A stretch of DNA of 64,000 nucleotides, taken from Paralvinella palmiformis. Lineage: Eukaryota > Annelida > Polychaeta > Terebellida > Alvinellidae. The stretch lies in NCBI GenBank assembly GCA_025642065.1, contig JAODUP010000573.1, positions 753,001 through 817,000 of the forward strand, read 5' to 3'. This document shows positions 1 to 10,668 of the stretch, piece by piece; within the stretch, counting starts at the first letter, position 1; each line of letters starts with the position of its first letter. The notes beneath the pieces are model-generated. The model was not told the origin of the DNA and searched no databases. It was given only the letters and a program-made list of their open reading frames with translations. A program made the translations under genes and the position numbers.

Positions 1-50
1 TAGGTGACCACTGATTGATTGATTGATTGATTAAGCTGGAGTTCCATTCT

Positions 51-946
51 ATGACGGAGAACCTTATTATCTTGGGATTAGATGAAGAGGAACGTGATAC
101 AGAAGACAGTTTATTTGATGCACTCATTTAACTATTAGTTACGGAGATGTCTCTTGATTTGTCTCACATCCATATTGTTATATGACACAAGACTGGAAAT
201 GTTGCTAAAAAACTGGACCGAGGGATGTTGTTGTTTGTTTCTCCACTCACAACGATAAGATCAGTGTTTCAGTTCATAAACCTATGGGGCGTAGCAAACC
301 TCTTTACATAAATGAACAATTTTAACAGAAACATCCTATCTTCCGCCCAATACTAAAACTACTGTAGGAATTCAACAGGAAATGTTCACTTGTCATAAAT
401 AGACTGATCAGTGTAGAAAAACAATATACGAACAATAACACCAGTGAAATCCCATATGATATATGTAACCTGGCCACTAAATAAACAAACTCCCAGGTCA
501 TGTAAAGTGATAGACTCTCACACTACAGTAATTTATTCTCTGGAAGAGCGTTATTTACTGCAGAAGATGGCAACAAAAATAGCTGTACAAAGTAGTATTA
601 TCAATACACATGAGCAATACACAGCGGTAGCAAGACAGCTGTCGTGGAGATTCTATATGAAACAGATCATGTAGTAATGAAACACATTGGTGATATATTT
701 AAAGGAAACCAAGACTGGGAGAAGATAGTTCGCGAAGTCATACAGAAAGGTGTACGCAAGAAGTTTCCCCAAAATTCAGATTTCGCATCGATGCTGAAAT
801 CTGATGACAAGAAAGGATTTCTGGAACACAACCATTACGACCTCCTCTGGGGGAGTAGAACGTCACTATCTGATGCTGCACGACAAAGATGAAGGTAAAA
901 TCAGCACTGGGAAAATATGTGGTGAGGTAAGTCAAATAATGCCTTA
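51..946 (+). pseudogene. Decayed LINE ORF1-like protein joined to a NADAR domain
   Basis: Translating across several stops and frameshifts gives two parts. From 51 to about 470 the frames read ENLIILGLDEEERDTED, then LYINEQF, PILKLL, CSLVINRLISVEKQYT: the pattern of coiled-coil/RRM ORF1 proteins of LINEs (ENLIILGL near the start; I-I-N-E-x-F and L-V-x-D/N-R-L-x-x-x-x-K-x-Y later). From about 525 the frame reads YSLEERYLLQKM (534), then KKFPQNSDFASML and FLEHNHYDLLWG (755-850), then in another frame HDKDEGKISTGKICGEV to a stop at 946. These match the start, middle and end of the NADAR/YbiA fold (the Y-S-x-E-x-x-Y-x-x-K-A, K-F-x-Q-N, E-x-x-x-x-D-x-x-W-G and G-x-N-x-L-G-E blocks). NADAR proteins are N-glycosidases or ADP-ribose-related enzymes. 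At least four disruptions make it a dead copy. The joining of the two parts is what I see; a fusion in the live parent is inferred. Confidence 0.6.
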
Positions 947-1795
947 AACTATTGAAAATAGAACATATACAGTTTTTTTTGTGGATTATAAGGTGCATGA
1001 CTTTATCTTATAAATGTATTGTTCAAATCGTTATCACTCGACATTAATACTAAAGGTGAATGTTAAAATAACTAAATATTATCACTAGATCGGAAAATAA
1101 AGTAAATGTAAATCCATTTGTGAATATAGACAGTATCAAACTGATCGTATTCCAATATTAATTACTTTATAAATGTATATTATTTACATATAATATGGTC
1201 GTATTCTGTTTACATATAATATGTTCCTTCCTTAACTATATTTCATTTTAGTATTGTAAATGGTGTCTATAATGTTTAGTCATTAGTATTAATTTAATAA
1301 ATGTCTGGTTATTGGAAGTCAAATGTTCTAGCGAAAAAAATGAACAGAATGATAATATATGTGTTAATCAAACTGTTAATAACTAAAACTGTAATGACAA
1401 AACAAACTATCCTTTAGTGAAAATGTATTATGTGTATGACGTAGTGAACATTGCATGCGTATGTATGAACTCATTATATCCATGCCATTAAAATACTCCT
1501 ATTGTCTAAATGTACACAAACATGAGATCAGATATTATTAACTGTGGTACTAATTATTATGTAATTATTAAGACATAGTAGTATATCTGCGGGAAGTATG
1601 ACCGGCTCTTAATCTAATGACAGCGGGATATGTTTTCGGGTAGTTCAGCTATTAGATAAGTTACACCAGTTAAACTTGTGTATTTTCCATGTTATCAAAT
1701 TAACATATATATTTAATTTATATTAATATAATTGATTATATTTAGTTATTTTTTTAATTCTTGTGTTTTCTTTTTAACTGATCATCATCGCAGGA
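947..1795. other. No gene seen
   Basis: AT-rich spacer. No frame, RNA gene or repeat array could be supported. The stretch just before 1796 (TTCTTGTGTTTTCTTTTTAA then a CAG) resembles a polypyrimidine tract and acceptor, but no upstream exon fits. Confidence 0.6.
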
Positions 1796-2299
1796 CTTTT
1801 GCCCCACCTCAAGTGTGTTAATGCAGCCTGGAGGCCCCTCTATAACAAAGACACCACCCTACTTGAAAATGTACAAAGATGCGCCATTGTCCTGCATGAT
1901 AGGGAATACAAAGATAGGGTGAAACAATTGAAGCTATCAAGCCTTCACTACCGTAGGACAAGAGGCGATATGATAGAGCTGTACAAACATACACATAGTA
2001 TTTATCATATAGACGCCAAGTACATCAAATTAGATCAGTCACAAACCACTAGAGGGCATTCATTCAAATTAGCCAAAGAACGCGTAAACAATAGAGTACG
2101 ACAGAGGTTCCTCAGCATAAAAGCCACTAATGCATGCAATCAACTCCTAGGTGATGTAAATACCCCAAGTCTGAACGTCTTTAAAGCAATATTAGATAAA
2201 GGCTGGAGTCGATGGAAATATAGCCAACAACCAGTAAACGTATTCTTCCAGTATGACAGTGCGACCTTAGGTAAGTCACTATCTGCGAACAGGTTATAA
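1796..2299 (+). pseudogene. 5'-truncated LINE: C-terminal tail of a reverse transcriptase
   Basis: An open frame of about 167 codons reads LLPHLKCVNAAWRPLYNKD, then LLENVQRCAIVL, LKLSSLHYRRTRGDMIELYK, TRGHSFKLAKERVNNRVRQR and ends at a stop. This is the standard tail behind the catalytic domain of many non-LTR reverse transcriptases (V-R-P-x-L-E-Y-x-x-x-x-W-x-P, L-E-x-V-Q-R-R-A, R-R-x-R-G-D-M-I-x-x-Y-K). The catalytic palm is absent, so this is a 5'-truncated copy, although the frame itself is clean. About 150 bases of AT-rich sequence follow before the next element starts; part may be its 3' UTR. It lies 850 bases after the NADAR fragment on the same strand, but I cannot show that both come from one element. 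Confidence 0.75.
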
Positions 2300-2452
2300 G
2301 CCTAAACTAGGTATTAGTAGTAAGTATTTGACGCCTTATATTATCGCCCACTCCAGTGTTTACGCTAAGAATCCGGTTTTTGCTTGTTTATGTTTTAATG
2401 TTTATTTCACTTATTTATTTCTATAATTATAATTAATTATACTGAGGATCAG

Positions 2453-4985
2453 TTGCTTGTCTTACGACCCCATGTTGGTAACACCATTTGTTTAGCAATG
2501 CGCCCACGTAGTGGAAAGCATCCAAAGCAGATGGAGTCTGGTGCAAATTATTTGATCACTGTGCCAATAACACCATATAGTGGCACAGCTGTACAAAATG
2601 TAAGTATTTGTCTTATAAATTGTCAGTCGATCTGTACTAAATCTGATGAAATATCTTATGATGTTAAGGATATAGATCTTAATACTCTTGTCATTACAGA
2701 GACTTGGCTGACTGGTAATATTTCAGACCAGAAAATTGTTGGTGGTTTGACTCCATCTGGATATTCATTCCATCATGCAGCTCGGATTCACAAAGAAAGG
2801 TGGAGAAATGGGCATTCTTCTCCGTGATTCTTCGAAGTGTGAAACCCATTTGCGCTTTCAGGCTAAGTCATTAGAAACTTACCACCTGACTTTTGTATTT
2901 GGGGGGATAAGTATTCGTGTATCTATTATCTACCAATTACAACTCACTAAGAAAAATGGCCTGAAAGCTGCAGATTTCTTCAAGGACTTTTCTGAAATTA
3001 TTGACTTTCAATATCCATTGGGATTGCAGATACCAAACATATACCAAACAACTGGCGGACATTCTTAGATCTGCCTATTTTAGGCAGCATGTGCAAGAAA
3101 AAACTCACAGACATGGTCACATCTTAGATCTTGTCATCTCCCGTGATGATGACAATTTGATTATGTGTGTGTCTGTGTCTTCTATGCTGTCTGATCATTT
3201 TCTTATTAACATCTTTATGGAAACAATCTTTTAAAGTTATTTCATATAGCAAATATAAGTCAATTGACAAGGAGTCTTTTCTTGCTGATATGCCGGTCTC
3301 TACTCTGGTATTGGATCCACCGGATGATGTGGATCATTGTGCTAAATCCGTGAAGACGCCAGCATTACAGATGGGTGAATCTTCAATTACCCATAATGGG
3401 TCAGTAAAAAATCTAGTGGTTATTTTTGACCAATGTAGTAACATGTACGAACATGTTACATCTGTATGCTGAGCTGCCTAGTACCATCTTAAGAACACCC
3501 ACTGTTTAAAAGCATTCTTGACACAAGAAGCACTCATAACTTTAGTTCATCCCTTTGTTACATCTAGTATTAGGGCTTTTCACTGACGTCATAAAATTAC
3601 GTGATATTTGTGGATGCCGCCATGTTGGGGGGTCACACTATCCCTGGATACACTGGCCTGGTATACTGGGAGCCAGGGCACGTTCATGTTTGGTGTACAA
3701 CAAAATCCAGAATAACCCAACTGTTCAATTAACAACGTTAGATACAATGGTTCGTGTTGCTTGTGCTTTGGTGAATCTGCCAGAATCAATCATACTACCT
3801 GATTAATACATGTTTTGGAGATAAAATAATCAATATGTCTAGCTACACCAATGACCTGAGATAAAACTAACACCATTTTGTTATAAGTATTTATATACAT
3901 GTATAATTTCACCACAAAATCACTGTTTGATACGGATCGGGAGGGGGGAAAAGATTAATCATCTGACCCTGTCCATCTTTAAAATAAAATAAGCCTCTAG
4001 GTCTTTATACGCTTTCAGTTGATCGCCAGTATAAGAGGATGGTGCGCTGATAAGGTAATTGTATATATCAGGGTACGTGACCTTTGGCATTATCATAGCT
4101 GACTTGCTAGGACATCTGGTGGTAAATCCATGCTAATTATCAAACAGGAAAACTTCTATGGTTTCTAACCCAACAGATGATGTTGTTTCACTTTGCTTTT
4201 AAGACGATTGAAGCTCAGTATTCAAGATATCGAGAGCGTGTCTAATATCCATGTTATTCGCTGTATTGTGCCAGACCATAAACCAGTGTATTAACTTCTA
4301 GTCAACCCACCGCTTGACCCCCCTACATGGCGGCATGAACAAACAGTCACGTGTCTGTGACGTTAGGTGAAACACATCAATAGACTATTGTAACTCCCTG
4401 TTATATGTCACATCTGGTTATAATTTTAATCGTTTTCAGTGAATTCAGAATAGTGCTGCTCGTATAGTGACAAATACTCGAAAAATTATCATATCACCCC
4501 AGTTCTTCAAAAACTACATGGGTTATCTGTAAGACAACGTATCCATTTCAAGATGTTTTTAATCATTTATAATTCTATTAATGATATGGCGCCAGAATAC
4601 CTGTGTGAACTAGTGTCCACTAGAAAGTCATCCCCAAAACTCAGGTCATCAAGTCAGTTACTATTGCAGCTGCCATTGTCTCGGCTCAAGTCATATGGTG
4701 ATAGTGCGATTAGTGTTACATCGCCCACTTTGTAGAATAGGTTGCTGGCAGATAGATATTAGAAATGCATCGTCTCTTGAAACTTTTATATTCGTTCTTA
4801 AAACACACATGTTCAATGTAACTTCCACAGATAAATAATTATTATCTTTTAAATCTCTTATATGGTTTTTACAGACATTATTTGGGGTATTATTATATTA
4901 CATAATATTTGTATAGCACATTTGAATGGCTCCTGCTAGTAAGGGCGCTTTATTAAATATACATTATTATAATTTATTATTACAC
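2453..4985 (+). mobile_element. L2/CR1-like LINE with internal deletion, interrupted by a DNA transposon
   Basis: The first part reads as an exo-endo-phosphatase endonuclease: LINCQSICTKSDEISYDVKD, ITETWL, GILLRDSSKC (frame change near 2790), VSIIYQL, a D-F-N-I-H-W-D-C block at 3001, HGHILDLVISRDDDNLI and SMLSDHFLI (frame change near 3200). After VLDPPDDVDH (about 3320) the reading jumps directly to the far C-terminus (VKNLVVIFDQCSNMYEHV), so nearly the whole reverse transcriptase is deleted. The frame breaks at 3573 because of an insertion and resumes at 4381 with I-D-Y-C-N-S-L-L-Y, QNSAARIVTNTRK, SINDMAPEYLCELVS and LRSSSQLLLQ. The end carries GGGCGCTTTATTAAATATAC, the usual L2-type tail. 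Several frameshifts make it inactive. Confidence 0.85.
3573..4379. mobile_element. DNA transposon about 0.8 kb with ~63-bp terminal inverted repeats, nested in the LINE
   Basis: 3573-3635 starts GGGCTTTTCACTGACGTCAT and ends in ATGCCGCCATGTTGGGGGGT. The reverse complement of 4315-4377 has the same order: TTTCAC, ACGTCA, ACGTGA, TTTGT, ATGCCGCCATGTAGGGGGGT. The element separates two halves of one LINE codon run (TSS before, IDYCNS after), so its ends are well bounded. A frame at about 3640-3806 ends IQNNPTVQLTTLDTMVRVAC then ALVNLPESIILPD, which resembles the tail of DDE_Tnp_4 (HARBI1-like) transposases; that match is weak. I could not settle the target duplication (possibly TA). Probably a non-autonomous or internally deleted copy. 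Confidence 0.75.
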
Positions 4986-6479
4986 AATGATTATGACTCT
5001 GCTAGGATTTTAGATGTGATTTCAACTTTGTTGTCACTTTATATATATTAACCAATTGATCAAGTCAAGTAACAGTGCATATGAGACCAATCATATATGT
5101 CCGTTGGTGGTACTACATTCGGTCCTGCCACCTGTTGATTAAGTTAAATATTACATAATAATTATGTATTTAAATTAAATTGTTTATCTGGCTATTTCAG
5201 GTTGAGTAGATACAAATGCACAAATTAAATATTACTTATTGCACAGATGCACATATGATTGCGATAATTATGTTATAGCTTGGCGACACTAAGTGTTGGA
5301 TATCTAGACATAAACGAATGCATACGCTATGTGGAAAGTTCTAAATAGGGTATTTGTGCATTCAAATATGTATATTCTGCAATCGTTGTTAAATTGAAAA
5401 CAAAATAATCTTTTAATGTTGGACGAGAGAAGGGGAGCTCAAGTTTCGATTTACATGGTATTTTGTTCACCGGTATTTCACATCGTCACGAAGGAAATGA
5501 TAGGCTTTCTTCCTATGGTAGATTTGTTGGTTGGCTGCTTGCCGGAATGTGAGTGTTCTGCTACAGATGATGGGATTTAAAAAACCTGGAGAGTCATTTA
5601 AGACAGGACCAAATCAGGGGAAATAAAAACATTTGGGCTACATCAGAGGATGGCCCTAATTCACCATTAATGTAAATTCAAAAACATTGTGAATATTCTG
5701 AATCTAAACAGTTTATTTATGAATGTGTTGGTTTTCAAAATTGCACATCATATTTTCATATTATCTCATGTAGTTTATCAAAAATGGGACTAGGGTGAAA
5801 CTGTTCTTTAGATTTTATAAGTGAAAGGTAGGTTTTTGAAACATGTCGAGTCCGTGACATACCGGTAGTCTGTGTCACAGATTTTAGATCGTAAAGACAT
5901 GCCGTTGTATGTAATAAAAATAATACGCAACATCCATTGGAACCATAATGACACTTATTTATCGTAGTGTATTTATTTATATTGTCATTTTGATGTTTGT
6001 TAAATACAGAAATTATACAAAAATATCGTATCACTTAGTCCATCGGATTAACTCATGATCTGCTCATGGTAAAGATCACACATTTGTGTTTGTAATTAGC
6101 CATGAATGATTATGATTGGCTATGAGATAGCCACAGGAAATGGAAGGATCGTGTGTCGGTGTGTATGGTAAAGGACGATTGTAATTGGTTACGATAGAGT
6201 AATTATCGCGTGTGGGTGGGTTAATTAACCAGTACTGGGAAACATGTTGGCGTATCTTGGACGACTGAACTAGCGGAAACAAATCAATCAATATATTCAT
6301 GTTGTCGGATTATCGAGGTTATTTTACATTGAAAAGTCATATTCTGTTGGCGAAATGAAGTCTCGGGGTCGAAACGTGGAACACGATTTTGTCGGATTAA
6401 AGAGTCATTTATAATGGAGCTAAATCCGTCACAGTTAATTATGTCTCGGAAGGTGGATTTGTTGGGTAAACGATGTCCG
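4986..6479. other. No gene seen
   Basis: AT-rich spacer. Short open frames on both strands show no recognisable protein pattern. I see no array or RNA gene. Confidence 0.55.
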
Positions 6480-8090
6480 GATTATGCCACATTTCTTTGA
6501 ATTTATATTTATTGAAATTATGACAAACTCTGGTTCAAACAGTCTTGTACCAGTAATCTATCGTCTGAACATTTCACCGCTTGTCGACCAACATATTTAC
6601 AACAACGCTCCTAAAATCATGGATAAAATCAGTACTAAGAAAATAACCTTCTGTTCTCATGGGCGATTTTAACATCGACTTGTTAATATATAATATTCAT
6701 GATAGAACAAATGACTTCATTGACAATATATTCTCTCATGGTTTCCAACTACTTATTCATAAGCTAACCAGAGTTACCAGATACTCGGAAACTCTGATAG
6801 ATCATTTATCTCCATGGTAAGTCAACTTCTGGAATAATTATTACACACTTATGAAATCATTTCTGTATTTATCACGTAGTACAAAATACATATCATAATC
6901 ATAAAGGGCATGTTGCGACCAAACGCATATTTTCATCTGAATACCAATACAAATTCATCCATTTACTTGAGAAAACTTATTTTTCGTCCAATTTAAATAT
7001 GAATTGCCCTGGAGAAGCGTATGGAAATTTCTTCTAAATTTATAAAATTTCATTTGCCCTAGTTTTTCCTCTTAGATAAATTTGATATAATACAAAAGTT
7101 ATCAAGAAAGAACCATGGATGATACTTAAATCATGGGATAAAATTGTTAACAAAAATTATTTCAAAAGAAACTTCCCCAAAAATATCCCACTGAACACAA
7201 TACTGACACTTATAAAACTTACGTCAACAAATATAACAAACTGAAAAGGGAAGTAAAAAGAAATTAATTATGATTGAAGTAAACAAAACTAACATAAAAC
7301 GTATATGGCAGATATTGAAGAAAATATTAGGTAAAATGACACTCAAAACAAGTTTCAGACAAACGTTCTTAATAAACAATAAACAAATATCAAATAAAGC
7401 TGAAATAGCACAATTTTTTATACTTATTTTTCAATATTGGTAAACTTACAAGCCAGAATATGACACGATCAAGTCAAAAATTCTCTGATTTTTCAGCCAA
7501 TCTATTACCAAATAGCATGCTCCTAGAACCCAGAAATACAATACATATCCTCGATGTGGTAAAAAAGCTAAAACCCAAAAGAAGCTTCGGACATGAAGAA
7601 ATCCCCACAAAATTAATAAGATAATCAATAAATAGCTTTTTTGATCCAATTACTCATATCATTAAGTCTGTCATTTTTAACTGGAATCATTATCAACCAA
7701 TTAAAAAAGTTAAAGTCCTCCCAATTTACAAAAATCGAGCCATATTCTACTGAAGGAGTATAGATCCATCAGTCTATTTCCATCATTTAATAAAATATTT
7801 TCACAAACCATATTTAATAAAATAATGTATTTTCTAATTAGTCAGAAGATCTTATACAAACATTAATATGGGTTTCGTCCCAGACAGTCCACAATTCATC
7901 CAATATTACATTTATTGAACAAATGTGCCGAATTTAACAATACTCAACCAAAAAGATATACTTTGTCCATTTTTGTGACTTATCAAAGGCCTTCGATGTA
8001 ATAACTTATGAAAATTTGATACTAAACTGTACTACTACGGCATTCTGGGAATAGTTTAAACAAATGACTATTTTGAAGCCGTATTCTAGC
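6480..8090 (+). mobile_element. Decayed second LINE: endonuclease end plus part of reverse transcriptase
   Basis: The frame at 6484 reads an endonuclease stretch (FFEFIFIEIMTNSGSN, LVPVIYRLN). The next frame gives GDFNIDLLIYN (about 6662), TRVTRYSETLIDHLSPW, the characteristic G-D-F-N-x-D-L and S-x-x-x-L-I-D-H motifs. Further on, in shifting frames, come the start of a reverse transcriptase: LEPRNTIHILDVVKKLKPKR, then KVKVLPIYKN, then GFVPDSPQFIQ, and YYGILGI near 8045. No YxDD motif survives: the element stops at about 8090 where a Ty3/gypsy sequence begins. Many stops and indels. Clade not assigned; the residue pattern is of the Jockey/CR1 superfamily type. Confidence 0.7.
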
Positions 8091-8094
8091 GTGC

Positions 8095-10192
8095 CCGTGA
8101 GAAAGATATACGATTCAATGTGACCAAAATGATGAACCGTACCCATCGGATACCATTTTTGGTCATATTCTGGGAGATGATGGACTCAGGCTAGACTCTG
8201 CTAAAGTATCCACTCTGTCCAGCTCAATGGGTATTAAAAGGCTGCTCTCTTTATTCTAATGGCGATATACGTTAGCCAGTTTACACCACATCTAGCCCTT
8301 CTCTCAGCTCCACTTCGTTTTCTCAGTAAGCATGGCATCGTATTTGCATGGGGCTTGGGCATAAGAAGGCATTGATTGAGGTCAAGCGCGAGATCTCCTC
8401 AACGACAATTCTGCAGTTTTACGATGCCCATAATCCACTCACATGACACGTAGACTCGTCTCTTCGTGGCCTAAGCGCAATCTTGATGCAGGACAGAGGA
8501 TTAGGAGTATACTCGAACAAGACCCTCAAAGAGATTGAGCAGCGCTACTCCAATATCGAGCGGGAGATATTTGGAGTTGTTTTCGGATATGAGCTATTTC
8601 ATCACAATGTCTATGGTCGACATGTTATTGTCTACACAGATGATAAACTGCTGAAGAACATCATGATAAAAACATTGTCAACTCATCAGTATGACTAGCT
8701 ATGTTGATGCTGAGGATACAGCAGTACAACATTGACGTCAAATACAAGTTTGGCCGTGATATACCAATTTCCTACGCACCGTACGAAGGTGATACCATCA
8801 AGGGACTTCACATTACAGTCCACGAGTTGCACTCCCAACGCTGTGCCAACCCGATCCGTCTAGTGGAGATAAGGGAGGAGACAGTCAGAGACATTGATCT
8901 ATTTCTTCTCGGGGACATGATCGTCAATGCATGGCCAGATTATCGAAGATGGAATTATCATTGATCATCATTCAGCGCTCCCTACATCAAGCAATATTAG
9001 ACCAATTGCACTTTGCCCATCAAGGTTCTGAGAAGTGTAAACTACGTGTTAAGACTGCTGAGGTGTAGTATGACATTAACAAAGACATCGACGACATGGT
9101 AGCTGGCTGTGTACTGTTCCAAACGCACCAGCCCACCAATATGAAACTCCATTATCTCACGTGTTATGATCAAGAGGATTTTCGACGAACAAGGACTGCG
9201 TTTTTAGCTAATCTACTATTACGGCCCCCAATATTCTTCGGAGATTTGTGGACAGTGGTGGTAATATTCACACTACTACGTCGCCGCCTTTTCCGGAGTC
9301 AAATGCCTTTATTGAACGGACTGTTTAAATTACAGCTGACCCGTTTCTCACCATATTGTGCTTAAGGTCAACACCTCTTGACTACAACACACGGTCATCA
9401 GATGAACTACTGGATGGCCGGAGGTATCGAGCCAATCTTCCCGTCATAATATTGCGTCGAGACACCAGCCTCAATGAAACGATGCAGAAGGGCCAGAATT
9501 AACGGAAGGCTATCTACGATCATCATGTTTGAATGATTGTGCCTGTACATCCATATGAATCTGTCAGAGTCAAGAACCCACAGGCGAAACAATAGGAAAC
9601 ACGGAAGATTCTCGCCACAGTAGAGATGTCACGGTTTTACCACGGTGCGACTGCCAACGGTATGTAACGCGGAAACTGTCAGCATATACGCAGCACATCC
9701 GAGCATTTATCTCGCCCAGGTATGATCCAGATATACATCCAGAGATGCTTACACATGTTCTGGTTGAGTCTGCAACTGTCCAGAAAACTGATGACAGACC
9801 AGCAATCATACCAACCTGATGTACCTCTGCAGATATACAGGCTCAGCAGAGATAGACATGGTCTTAGAAACCTCCACAGAGACTAGACCTTATTGTTTAT
9901 ATATCCTGAACGAATGTTTGATGTTATAACATTCAGGACTATTGTTTTAGAATTCATGACATTTGTTTAAACAATAATATGTTTCAAGGAAAAAGGGTGA
10001 TATATTATGCGATTAATAATATATCATTGATCATAATGCACTCATTCTCAAAATGTAAGGTCGTATGTAAGGCATTGTTGACACGACCTATATTTTGATC
10101 TGACCTATTTTTATTGTACTTCTGGCTGCCATCTTTGAATAAACCAAAATTTATAATTTTCTCACTAATTCCACCTGTTGTATCATTCTTAA
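8095..10192 (+). mobile_element. 3' part of a Ty3/gypsy retrotransposon
   Basis: It starts inside the end of the reverse transcriptase (IFGHILGDDGLRLDSAKV at about 8150). RNase H follows: EIEQRYSNIEREIFGVVFGY then LFHHNVYGRHVIVYTDDK (8530-8650), then IQQYNIDVKYKFGRDIPISY. The integrase zinc-binding region reads LHFAHQGSEKCKLRVKTAEV (about 9010) with MVAGCVLFQTH following. A deletion has removed most of the integrase core, and the tail (TPLDYNT, then SPRYDPDIHPEM) is scattered over frames. A purine run (GGAAAAAGG, about 9988) precedes the candidate 3' LTR. The 5' end, gag and protease are missing. Frameshifts and stops occur throughout. Confidence 0.85.
9998..10192 (+). repeat. Candidate 3' LTR of the Ty3/gypsy element
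   Basis: The sequence begins TGATATATTATGCGATTAAT directly after a purine-rich tract and contains an AATAAA at about 10138. The end near 10192 is a guess because no 5' LTR is available for comparison. Confidence 0.5.
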
Positions 10193-10328
10193 AACAAACG
10201 GCCAGTATAAAAGTCCTTAGTTATATTTCGAATACGAAATATTAAAATGATCAGAAGTTAAGTTTCAGCGATTTTTTGTATACCATAAACTAATCCTTAT
10301 ACTTATAATTTACTGTGTTTCATAATAT

Positions 10329-10384
10329 TATGTAAATGTGTGTGTGTGTGCTGTGTGTGTGTGTGTGTGTTCGTGTGTGTGTGA
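10329..10384. repeat. (GT)n microsatellite
   Basis: Interrupted GT dinucleotide run in the stretch between the LTR and the last visible lectin-gene exon. Confidence 0.9.
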
Positions 10385-10467
10385 TTACATCTTGTGGTAT
10401 AGATAAACTTTCCTTCTAGTAATACAAAGGTTTTTGCCTATTAGATCGAAAAAAGTTTATTACTAAC

Positions 10468-10668
10468 CTTCACATTTAGGTACATTAATCCAAATACCGT
10501 GAATGTTTCTATCAGATACAAATGTAGCATTTTTCGTGTTTGTTGATGAACCATTAATTTTATATTGGTGATGACAAGTGTAGGTAACATTATCGTACAA
10601 CCTGTTTCCATGAGTAATGTGTACGGAGTTGGAAACTACATTTGGCTTAGGACAGGTAATCTCTGATG
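10468..10668 (-). CDS. Lectin gene exon 16: sushi (CCP) domain 3
   Basis: Acceptor TTTTTCAG at 10669-10670, donor GTTAGT after 10468; 201 bases, phase 1 to 1. It reads [19 protein letters not shown], then [11 protein letters not shown], then [12 protein letters not shown], giving the sushi order C...Y-x-C...W...C with one expected cysteine hard to place. It is the last exon I can find for this gene. Confidence 0.75.
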
